From: Strigamia acuminata
Taxonomy: Eukaryota; Arthropoda; Chilopoda; Geophilomorpha; Linotaeniidae
Assembly (NCBI GenBank): GCA_949358305.1
Contig: OX442315.1
Span: forward strand, 682,001 to 746,000
Length of the DNA stretch: 64,000 nucleotides
Reading direction: 5' to 3'
Below the pieces are notes generated by a model. That model was not told the DNA's origin and made no database searches. It saw nothing but the letters and a program-made list of their open reading frames with translations. The stretch's first letter is position 1, and each line of letters starts with the position of its first letter. A program made the position numbers and the translations under genes. Shown piece by piece: positions 55,216 through 64,000 of the stretch.

Positions 55216-58200
55216 CTTCTCGACCGTCTGCGCCATTTATAAAGAAGAAGGGGTTTAACAAAGGGTTTGATAAGCCGCCACCAGTCAAAGAAATGGGTAG
55301 TGACATAGCTAACGCCCAAATTCAAGACAGGGCCAACAACGCTTTGCAGGTAATTACCGCAAACGCTGAGGCTGAGGCGGAAGAACCGAACCTACTGCTT
55401 GAAGAATTACCTCAAGTAGTCGAAGAGACAGAAGAATTTCGTGTTTTCATGTGCAACGTGGCGGTCGAATACACCAGCCGCCTATGTATGCTGCCCATGA
55501 CAATAGAACGCGAAAAAATTATGGGACTATTAGACTCGGGAGCAGATCGCTCGTTCGTTTCCGAAGACATAGTAGCATCATTGGGTCTCACCGATAAGAT
55601 AAAAGGCGTTAATAAAAATGTACGTCTAAAAACCGCCAACGGAATGGCGCGTCCAAAAGGAGTTATATTATTGACCATGGAGTGGCTCGGAGGGGTAGAA
55701 CAGCACCCTTTCCTGGTCCTGCCCACGTGCGACAGAATTTTTCTGTTGGGTTTGGACCTCATGGCGTCAATGGAAATACAACCAAATCCAATAACGAAAT
55801 CTTGGAATTATATCAGAAATGATAGAGAAAGACCCGCAATTGTCGTGCCACCAGCTCTTATAAAAGAAGCGGCCGACAAGACACAGTGGGAGAAAGGCCT
55901 AAAGAAATTCGTTCAAGACTACGATTTTAAAGCATTCGTAGCAGAATTGCAACGGGACAATGTAGTGGAAACGCTTGTCGCCGACGCCGCTTTAGAATTA
56001 AACGAAGCGGCAGCCCTACGAAGGGTCCTACTTAAATATGAGGGGATTCTGTCGAAGAAACCGGGCCGAACGAATAGGGCTATTCACGAAATTAAATTGA
56101 CGGATAATAAACCTATACGAGTTGCGTATAAGGGAATGAACCCGCAAAAACGTGAAATAGTGCAAAAAATGTGCCAAGAAATGCTAGACAGCGGCATTGT
56201 CTCCGAGGCCCAGGGAGAATACGCGACGCGAGTTGTGCTCGTGATGCGCCCGGGCTCGGATCCGCGTCTATGCATTGATTACCGCCCATTAAACGCGGTG
56301 ACAGAGATAGATCCCATACAGATGCCGTCTATCGAATTCATTTTGAGAGAGCTTAGCCCCTTTTCTTGGGTTACGACGATGGATCTGTCGAAGGGATACT
56401 GGCAAGTTGAGATGAGGCCAGAGGATAAGCTAAAAACAGCTTTTTACTCGCCAATTGGACGGTTGATGTTCAACGTCATGCCGTTTGGTTTAGTGAACGC
56501 TCCCAGTACCTTTCAGAGACTAATCGAAAGCGTATTGGGTGATATCCTGCATCAGTTTGTGTGGGCATACCTAGATGACATAGTTATTGCCTCTAAAACA
56601 TTCGAAGAGCACATTGAGCACATCGACCAAGTGCTCACCCGGCTGGCAAAAGCTGGGTTACACGTTCACCCGGGCAAGAGCAAGTTCTGTCGAAAGGAGC
56701 TTGCCTTCCTGGGTTATCGCATTGGAGTCAATGGTTTAGCTATTGGCCCCGAAAAAATCGATGCGATTAATCGTTTCCCACCACCCGAGGACGTTAAAGG
56801 TGTCCAACGGTTTATGGGAATGATAAACTTCTTCGGCAGGTTGCTACCGGGTCTAGCTGAAGTGGCAGCCCCAGTTACCGACCTCCTGAAGAATGAAAAC
56901 GAATTTGTATGGTCAAATGAGTGCAACATCGCATTTAATGCGATAAAGAGGATGCTGACGGAAGTCGGCGTAATGCCTCTACCCGACTTAAACCGGCTGT
57001 TCATATTACATACGGACGCCAGCAGAGTTGGGTTAGGAGCGGCGTTGCTCCAAACACACGTGCGCGACGGAGTCGAACAAGACCTGCCGTGCATGTTTAT
57101 AAGTCGCAAACTCCAAGGCGCTGAAAAAATTACAACGCCACAGAGTTGGAGTGTTTGGCCGTTGTGTGGGCCATAAGGAAATTCAGAGATTATCTCGAAT
57201 ATACCAAATTTGTAGTCCACACAGATCATCAAGCGTTACAATGGCTGATGAAATTAAAGGAGCCAGCCGGTCGACTAGCCAGATGGCAGTTAGAACTGAT
57301 GGCATGCGACTTGACCATTCAATACAAGCCCGGCAAATATAACGTCGTGGCTGACGCTCTGTCACGGGCACCAGTGTCAGATCCTATCGACGCTGACGAT
57401 GATGGCGAGGATGACTCCCGCATCATTTATTGCCCTACGAGTTGTCACCGTTGGGATTTAAGGAAGATGAATGAAATTCCTACCGCGTCTCCAGCAGATG
57501 TAAAATTCTGTGGATTCTGGACGCGGTTATACCAACCAGCTGCTGACAATTACCCAAATGCAAAGAAGGAATTTAAGCTAGAGCGGAGAATAAATGACCC
57601 GCTTCTAAGCGCCTTCCACGCTCATGTCGGCAAGCAAATGCGAAGCAATCCCCCGACAAGGGAGGAAATAATTGTGCAACAAAAATTAGACAAGAAATGT
57701 CAGGATAGAGCTAAGTTCGTACTGACAGGAAAATATCCGCCCAACTTAACCAGAAGGCAGAAGCGTCGTTATGCACACGAATCCATAGATTACCTATTGG
57801 ATGACGGCCTTTTGGTGAAACATCACCCAAATCACCAAGATGACTTGAGTGAATCGGACACCGCAGTAAAGGTAGTAATACCTGCTTCCTTAATCGGTCG
57901 CGTGCTGTGGTTGTTACACGGGCACCCGCTTGTGAGCCATGCGGGAGTAAGCAGAACACTCTATCGTGCTACACAGCTTTTTCACTGGACAGGGATGAAA
58001 AAAGATATTGCTCTTTTTGTCCACCAATGCCAGCGATGTCAAGCGTGCAAGCCGAGAAGTAAATCACCATTCGAAACTATTTTCTTAGGGCCTTACGCGC
58101 CTTTTGATTGTTTGAGTGTCGATGTGATGGGCCCAAAACCCGTTACGGGAAATAAAAATGCGTACATTATCGTTATAATGGACGTGGCGACTCGTTGGCC

Positions 58201-59305
58201 CGAGTTGTACGCCGTCGCTAGACCTTCAGCAGAGAAAATCGTTGAATGTATCTACGACGTGGCGTTACGTTACGGATTTCCACGTAAAATTATATCTGAT
58301 AACGGACCCCAATTTATCTCGAAAATTTGGGGTAAGTTTTGTGAGAAATTCGGGATTGTGGCGTCACATACTTCGACCTACAATCCCAGAACAAATCCCG
58401 TTGAGCGACTCAACAGGGACATTAAATATGCACTAAGCATATTCACTGACATCCACAATAGGTGGGATGAATACTTGAGGGAAATTGCGTTCAGCATACG
58501 AACAACAGTCTCGAGGACGAGAGATTTTTCTCCGGCCTACCTCAACTTCGCCCGAGAGCTACGAGTGCCTTGGGACCCACGAGTGGCAGAGTCGGTAAAT
58601 GTGGTGGACCCAGAGAAACCACATGAGTATGTGTATAAATTGGAGCAAACAATTTCGAACACATACAAGCATATGATGGCGCACATTTTTAACATGCGCG
58701 ACCGCATTTTACAAGATAAAAGCGGTAGAAAATTTGTGAATTTCGAGATCAATGACTTAGTGTGGAAGGACACGCACATCCTCTCAAATGCAGCGAGAGG
58801 AATCACCGCCAGCTTGGCCGACAAAAGAGACGGTCCGTATGTGATCATCGACAAGCATGGCGGTAACGCGTATAAATTACGTAAGCTCGAGGACAATACC
58901 GAGCATAAATCGATCCAGGTACGAGAGTTAACTCCGTACATTCCGGAATTCCCGCAAGAAATGTGGGCCAAGGGCCAAGTCAAGTCTAAAACTGACGGCC
59001 AAATCGTCGATATGTTCGCTGGCGAGTCGGAAAAAGCACCGCCAAGTGACAACGAGGAGTATTTCGACGCCCCTCCACCTCCGGTAAACGAGATAGTTGA
59101 ATCCGTTCCGGATCCAATTTTGGTCGGGGGGGAAACAGGAGAAACTCCTGAAACAAACACAAAAAACACGGATAAAAAAGGAAATACACATGAGGAGGTA
59201 CAGACACAAAAAATAAAAGAAATCGTACCTGTCTCGACTCATCACCTGCGGCCCCGTAGAAGCAATCCGTTTATAAAAGACGGAAAGGTCGTAGGAAAGG
59301 AGTAG
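55158..59305 (+). pseudogene. Gypsy C pol, one-base frameshift in RNase H
   Basis: Entered by -1 frameshifting; first ATG at 55293. Counted from there: protease DSGA at 81-84 and RT with YLDD (Asp 428). RNase H starts with LHTDASRVGLG and is broken near 57139-57147, where one base is missing before ELECLAVVWA; the frame then continues at 57146 to 59305. Integrase has a H-H-C-C site (HPLVSHAGVS, CQRCQACK), the residues D (DVMGP), D (SDNGPQF) and E (NPVERLNRD), and a GPY/F-type module (KRDGPYVI). The C-terminal tail is charged. Protein and layout are close to Gypsy B pol. Apart from the lost base it looks intact. Confidence 0.92.
55170..55233 (+). promoter_or_regulatory. -1 ribosomal frameshift signal, gag to pol
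   Basis: Two slippery heptamers A-AAA-AAC in the correct gag phase lie at 55170-55176 and 55182-55188. Six nt later a 10-bp stem starts: GCGCAGGCGG (55195-55204) pairs with CCGTCTGCGC (55224-55233), with a single G-U. The loop contains the gag stop and a further 4-bp stem, GAAG/CTTC. The pol frame is open from 55158, so slippage at either site enters pol. This is the classic arrangement for -1 frameshifting. Confidence 0.85.
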
Positions 59306-59783
59306 AAAACGTTACGAGTCAATGGCGACGCTGAAAACAAAAAAATTGATCGATCGACAGCGCTCGCCATCAAAATCCGAGACTCTGAAAATTTCGCTAA
59401 GTCCAACAAAGCGGATATCGGTCGAATTCGCGTCACGAGATGGCATGGAAACGCGGGACCCGTAGCAAAATTATCGGCACGGGTCGGATACCGCGTGCAA
59501 AAGACCCCGTAGCAGCGATCGCGCACGGGTGTACAAACAAAGGAGCCCCGTAGCGTAACATGCGCACGGGCTGCTGCGCACAAGTCATAAACACCTGGTT
59601 CTGGAGTAAAATTACCCAGAACCCACCACGATTGCCTCGTTTTCACCCGGACTTCCGCTAAATCAGCTGATCGTCGTCCGCACGTGATACACATCGAGTT
59701 TATTTTTAACCGAGTTTTTGATCCATTTTACGAGGAGTTTTAAGTTTTTTTATCGTGGTCTGACTGAACGCGCAATCCTCACG
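59306..59783 (+). other. Spacer after pol with three hairpin units
   Basis: No gene. Three units CCCGTAGC...GCACGGG begin at 59459, 59506 and 59547 and end at 59483, 59529 and 59570. Each can pair CCCGT with ACGGG across a loop of 13-15 nt that differs between units. Confidence 0.65.
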
Positions 59784-61816
59784 ATGGCTGAGGAAGGAGG
59801 GGACGAGGAAATGCTTGAAATCGAGCATCAAGCAGACGAGAACTGGGATCAGGACGTTAACGTGGTTCCACTCGATCAGGTAGTAGTCGACATCGACGCA
59901 CGAGATTTAGCTCCGTGCGGTTGAATTAAAGACACATTTGACTAATACTTGACATGAACGCTCTGCGTTCGCAATAATAATTGATGCATTAATACCCACG
60001 ATCGCGCAAGCGATTGTATTTTCTCCTTATTGTTTGTTTTCAAGGACGCGATCGCAGACTTAATGTCGCCTCGCTCCTTGAAAATGACTCACGACAATTG
60101 ACACGAACGAGACAAAGGAAACGAGCTTTCTCTTTATATTTCCAGGAATGGGAATAATTAATTGGGTAGATTTTGGAATAATTTATAGAACGTTGTTTTC
60201 TATTTTTATTCGTTATTTTGTTCGCGAATTTTTTTCCGATGACACTAATTTATTTTAGATTCGTTTTTAACTCGACTTTAACTCCGAATTTTGGAGTTAT
60301 TATTAGATAAATTTATTTTTACGACAAGAACATTTATTTAAATGTTCTAAAATTGTCATTTGGAATTTTCACGAACGATTTCGCGAGTTTATTTAATTTA
60401 TTACACATTAATTTTAAATATTAAATAATCCGAAGAGAATTTCCGAATTAAGATGCCTGATTCCGTCTCGTGGTTATCGTTGGACGTGAGCCAGATGTGC
60501 CAAGAAGACTCTTTCTTCCTGACAAGGACGAATCAATGAACAGGAATAGGACTCGACGAACGGCCGCACGTTTCAGCGACGTTCCTCGAGCCCACCCCCT
60601 ATTTATCTCCGTGTTATTGGCGATTTTATTAATTATTTTGTTTCCATCATTGCAGATGGAGCTCCGAAACACGTGGGGAGCGCTCAGCCCCGCATGCATA
60701 GTGCGAGCGGGCATTTATCGAGGCGTACTGCCCGATTTTCTGCGCCGCTGATTTGGCGAAGATGCAAAGCCATACCGCCTGCGCGTATTATTTTCGCGCA
60801 CCCTCGCCAAGCGTTGGGTTAACGACTGTACACTCCTGGACGCGTTTCCGGAGTCGGTTCGAGCGGTTGTCGCTACAGAGCTCGCTCGCAGCGATGACCC
60901 GAAGTCACCAATCTTCCACTCGGCCCTGTCGAGCCAATACTCCGGCAGGCCAGTGGAGGAGCATGTGTTGTTCGCGTGGCAAGCGGCCGAGACCGAGGAG
61001 GCCCGCGAAGAAGTGTATCAACACTACCGCCAGCAGCTAATTGACACTGCGCCGGCGGTTGCAGAACGGATTTTGCAAGACGACGGAATGAGCACCGCCG
61101 ATATACACCTGTGGTGCGAGCAGATTCGGCAGGGAGAAGTTACGCCACAGTGGCGACCGAGAATGGGGATTCTCACGTCACAAGCCGAAATGTGGCAGTT
61201 ACATTATTTGGGAATTCTCGGCCCCAAATATAATTTCCCAAGGAAGCGCAAGCGCTCCAAGGGAACCGGGGGCAGCGAATCGCGCTCCCCGGGCCGGTCG
61301 AAGAAACAGTGCGTCGAAAGGCACTCGACCGTAAACGATGGAGCGGGAACGTCAGCGCAGCCACCGCGCGACTCCGCGAATTACACCAGACCAAGGGTGT
61401 TTGTCAACCGTCAGATGAAAGACGGTAAAGAGACTCGAGAAGTCTGGATTTCGGGTGACGAAGAGCGAGTCTCTCGTCCCCGTGCCGGCAGACGCCCGCT
61501 GACTCATCGTGAGCAGCGGAAACAAGACCGCAAAGAGCGGTATTTCGCTCGCTGCGAGGCGCGGGGAATTCCCCCTCCCGAACACGCTCTCAAAGCAATA
61601 GAAGCGAAGGAGGCGAGAGAAGCACGATCGAAGTCGAGTGGCAGATCTTCCGGGGAGCGTCGCGTCCTAGCGCCAGACACGCGGGACCTTCGCGAGATCA
61701 TCACTCAGATGAAACGCAAGAAATTGTCGCGTTTCGACCCCGCGATGCAGTTCGCCCGCAAGATGGGCATCGTCGAGGATGGTACCGTGATCCCACACGA
61801 GGTGGCACGGTGGTTA
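59784..61816 (+). pseudogene. Gypsy C third gene, probably spliced, interrupted
   Basis: A small acidic exon opens at the ATG at 59784 and reaches a donor CAG|GTAGTA at 59879/59880 after exactly 32 codons. The acceptor TTGCAG at 60655 precedes ATGGAG in phase 0, the same frame as a long basic ORF. That frame has a TGA at 60749-60751, then is open to 61816, where Copia-3 interrupts it; any residues read beyond belong to the Copia LTR. The product is rich in Arg and Lys, with a possible nuclear signal (PRKRKRSKG). It also has ARCEARGIPPPE, similar to a stretch in the third gene of Gypsy B. No envelope feature is present. Without splicing only short ORFs remain. The first ATG after the TGA is near 61088. 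Confidence 0.6.
59880..60655 (+). other. Predicted intron of Gypsy C third gene
   Basis: The 776-bp stretch starts GTAGTA and ends with a branch-like TTAATTAT, a pyrimidine-rich run and TTGCAG. The downstream exon opens with ATG, as in Gypsy B. The same run could be read as a hydrophobic peptide, which I rate less likely. Confidence 0.5.
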
Positions 61817-62364
61817 TGTAGCAGAGGAGTGCGCAAATGTGTGTGTAAAACACGTGGAAGCGTGCTTAGCAAAGCACAATGGCGGCGCACTACACGTACG
61901 CACGAAAATGACGGCGATATCGGAATTAACCAGACGGCGATATCGGAATTAACCTGACTGCCGCACTTTAAAGTGCTTATATGCAGTGGGAAACAACTAA
62001 ACATATGCTAAAAGTATAAAACGTTTAATGAAAACAATAAAGCAACTTACAAACGAATCCATTTCTTATCTGGATGAGGAAAAGCATGGTTGTACACAGG
62101 CAGCCATGTTGGATTTGGAAAAAAGTAATGAGAAGTGACACCTAGTGCCGGTTATTGACATTATACAGAATAAATCACTGAATGGAAGAACAAATCATGT
62201 GAAAATACAAACACTATATGGAATTACATATGTAACAGCGCTAAATTAATATGAACATCGAAAGCAATCAAATAATAACTGATATGCACTGAATATCTAA
62301 ACACAATGGGAAATCTAGAAGAAACAAATATATTCATCGATAATAATTGGTCTTTAGACCAACA
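61817..62364 (-). repeat. Copia-3 3' LTR
   Basis: On the element strand it starts TGTTGGTC-TAAA-GACCAA and ends CTCTGCTACA. It shares order and many blocks with the Copia-2 LTR but differs at many positions. It carries a 23-bp tandem duplication (61910-61932 and 61933-61955). Confidence 0.9.
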
Positions 62365-62572
62365 AATCCCCTCTTCGATGGAAATATTTATCAGGGGACG
62401 AGGTAAACGGTACTGGAATTACAGTTGATAATCGTCGAGAAAGGAAAATAATAAAGTCGAATCATCGAGCCGGGTACTGTCGTGGTTATCACTTAACTAA
62501 GCTCGGAATTCCCACAGAAACTTGGTGATCCTCGAAATCGGGTGAAACTAAATCAGGAATGTCACGATAAAG

Positions 62573-62884
62573 TTATGCTCGGAAGATCTTCGAAATGAGT
62601 GACCGCAAACGTTCGGATGAGAGCCATTTCGTAAAAATGTCTGCGATATTCACTTCGGATGCAACTTTTCGAAGATCGAAGACTCCTGTCGTATACCACT
62701 CCCTGAGCCAATGATACTTCACGCGAATGTGTCGAGTTTTCGCGTTCTCAATGTCGTTAGACGTGAATTGGATAGCGGCCAGGGCATCGGAATAAACAAC
62801 AGGTCGAGCTAATCGATTGAGAATCGGGAAATTGGTGTATACGGAGTCCAACCAGAAAAGCTCCTTTACACACTCTACTAGGGC
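62573..62884 (-). pseudogene. Copia-3 pol C-terminal fragment (RNase H)
   Basis: The last roughly 100 residues of Copia pol, ending after ADIFTKWLSSERL and the same terminal residues as Copia-2. I saw one amino-acid difference from Copia-2 in this stretch (Asp to Asn). The upstream part is removed to beyond the window by element A copy 2. Confidence 0.92.
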
Positions 62885-64000
62885 TATGACGGTTTACAAT
62901 GGCTATAAATGCCTATTTTCTATCAAGAAAGCGCTGTTGCGCCAATATGATGGTATTTTTACAATATTCTGTGTAAAACTGATAAATGTCTAGAATAAAG
63001 TCATTTATGATGTTTCAAATACAAAGATGTTCGTTTATTAAGAATAAACACTAATTTCCACATGATACTAAAGTATCACGGCATAATTACGAAGATTCGT
63101 CTGCTAAAACCCGCATTTGTCAATGCTCCATATTGCCACTAGATGGCGCGATCGCAATTAGCGATAAATTCGAATACGAACTTGAAAACCTCATGATTAA
63201 ATATAAACGTATATTTAATCAAGTGAATAAATTGTGTTAAATATTAATATAAATATATATTAAATATCTGACATTGTTAAATACAATGTAACTTCCATTT
63301 CTGCGGGACAGAATGTTTAGCGATCAATCGGTCAACCGATCAATCTGATTGGTGGAACCCATTTCCGGTCCTGGGTATCCAGTTCCGGTTGTAACAAGGA
63401 TTAGCATAATTTGCATAAATGCTCCTCCGTATCCACTTCCGGTGATACGGGATTGGAGGGATTCGTGGAACCCATGTTCCAATTGGATGACTGGATTAAT
63501 CCTTAAATCCAGTCAGGTTATATAAACCCAAACAATCGGCCATTCCGCAGCTCTGTTTGATTATTTCTGTTTGGTATTGTTACTTAAGAAGTATGATTCG
63601 TTGTTCACGTAAAAAAACCTTTTGGTTCTTTGTTGATTTATTCGCAAAGAACCGTTGCATGATTCTACAGAATCATGCCACCGCCGGCAATTGAAGTCGA
63701 AGTGCTGGGATTATTATGTTGCATAAATGTTACAGTCTACGGTTGCGACGCCGAAGGAGAACCCGCCGTTGTGCAATTCAGTATCCTCCGGACAGGACCA
63801 AGTTGTCTTTTTCGGTATGAACGTATTCCGTTACCACGAGTAGCATCGGTATTGTTGAGAATCGGTTCCTTCACCTGATGGTGCCAAAGCAGTCTGTTTT
63901 ACAGTAACCACGAGTAGCACCAAGTGTTTGGCAAGCTGATTCTCATGGTATTCGATGCCAAAGCAGTCGGTCTATTATTAGTACCGCGAGAGATAAAACT
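62885..64000 (+). repeat. Element A copy 2, LTR cut by window end
   Basis: It begins TATGACGG within Copia-3 pol and follows the element A LTR to the window end with only homopolymer length differences (near 62956 and 63610). It includes the CTCF-like site, TATA box (63519-63525) and 67-aa ORF (63675-63878). Whether it is a solo LTR or a complete element cannot be seen. Confidence 0.93.

Larger units (their letters stand above)
51073..61816 (+). mobile_element. Gypsy element C, 3' part cut by Copia-3
   Basis: A Ty3/Gypsy element: 5' LTR (51073-52066), a tRNA-Pro-like primer site, an unusually long gag, pol in the -1 frame, then a third gene that is interrupted at 61816 by Copia-3. The 3' LTR is not in the window. 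Damage: TGA in gag, one lost base in pol, TGA in the third gene, and the Copia-3 insertion. The frame relations and RNA signals are still readable. Confidence 0.92.
61817..62884 (-). mobile_element. Copia-3, partial, cut by element A copy 2
   Basis: A minus-strand Copia inserted in Gypsy C. Its 3' LTR is 61817-62364 (548 bp), followed by the PPT and 3' untranslated region, then the pol C-terminus. Left flank GGTTA (61812-61816) is the expected TSD; the other side is outside the window. The internal part is nearly identical to Copia-2, but the LTR is clearly diverged. Confidence 0.9.

Noticed and set aside
60600-60655. Hydrophobic stretch (LFISVLLAILLIILF) that could be a membrane anchor of an envelope-like protein
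   Set aside because: It coincides with a pyrimidine-rich run, a branch-like sequence and TTGCAG directly before an ATG, so an intron end explains it better. No signal cleavage site or other envelope features follow.
61817-61957. C-terminal residues of the Gypsy C third gene after 61816
   Set aside because: This DNA is the Copia-3 LTR; the open frame there is accidental read-through into the insertion.

Overview
The window is a stack of transposable elements from a eukaryotic, almost certainly invertebrate animal genome. I see no host gene, rRNA or CRISPR array. BEL/Pao integrase plus DUF5641 fragments, animal-type Copia and Ty3/Gypsy elements, tRNA primer sites (initiator Met, Gln, probably Pro), a TTAA-flanked MITE, and CTCF-like and YY1-like motifs in LTRs all point to a metazoan. 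The phylum cannot be fixed from this sequence.

Layout. Positions 1-1836 hold a foldback repeat and a probable BEL LTR. A minus-strand BEL element (1860-2584 plus 19203-19833) is split by Copia-1 (2585-19197, minus, TSD GAATC). Copia-1 is itself split by a 9.4-kb LTR element, here called A (5916-15332, plus, TSD AATG), which has 1914-bp LTRs and no pol. An intact Copia-2 (20620-27949, plus, TSD CTTTC) follows, with a single 1672-aa gag-pol. Next come a 434-bp TTAA MITE (28118-28551) and a second BEL tail (29059-29265). Two near-identical direct repeats, here called E (29266-30259 and 50106-51072), are probably the LTRs of one non-coding element. Between them lie a CACTA-like non-autonomous transposon (33837-34983) and Gypsy element B (35010-48203). 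The right-hand E copy is broken by Gypsy element C (from 51073). C is broken at 61817 by Copia-3 (minus), and Copia-3 at 62885 by a second copy of A that runs off the window.

How the genes work together. B and C have the usual gag, protease, RT, RNase H and integrase. Each also carries an extra gene after pol, in the env position. Neither extra gene looks like an envelope, and both start exactly at a 3' splice acceptor (CAG before ATG). C shows a textbook -1 frameshift signal between gag and pol: two A-AAA-AAC heptamers followed by a hairpin. A has no pol but shares B's LTR terminus, tRNA-Gln primer site, polypurine tract, 4-bp TSD and a 23-residue gag-region motif. It is therefore probably a non-autonomous partner of a B-like Gypsy. 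Most of the pol copies are damaged by single stop codons or one frameshift; Copia-2 looks intact.
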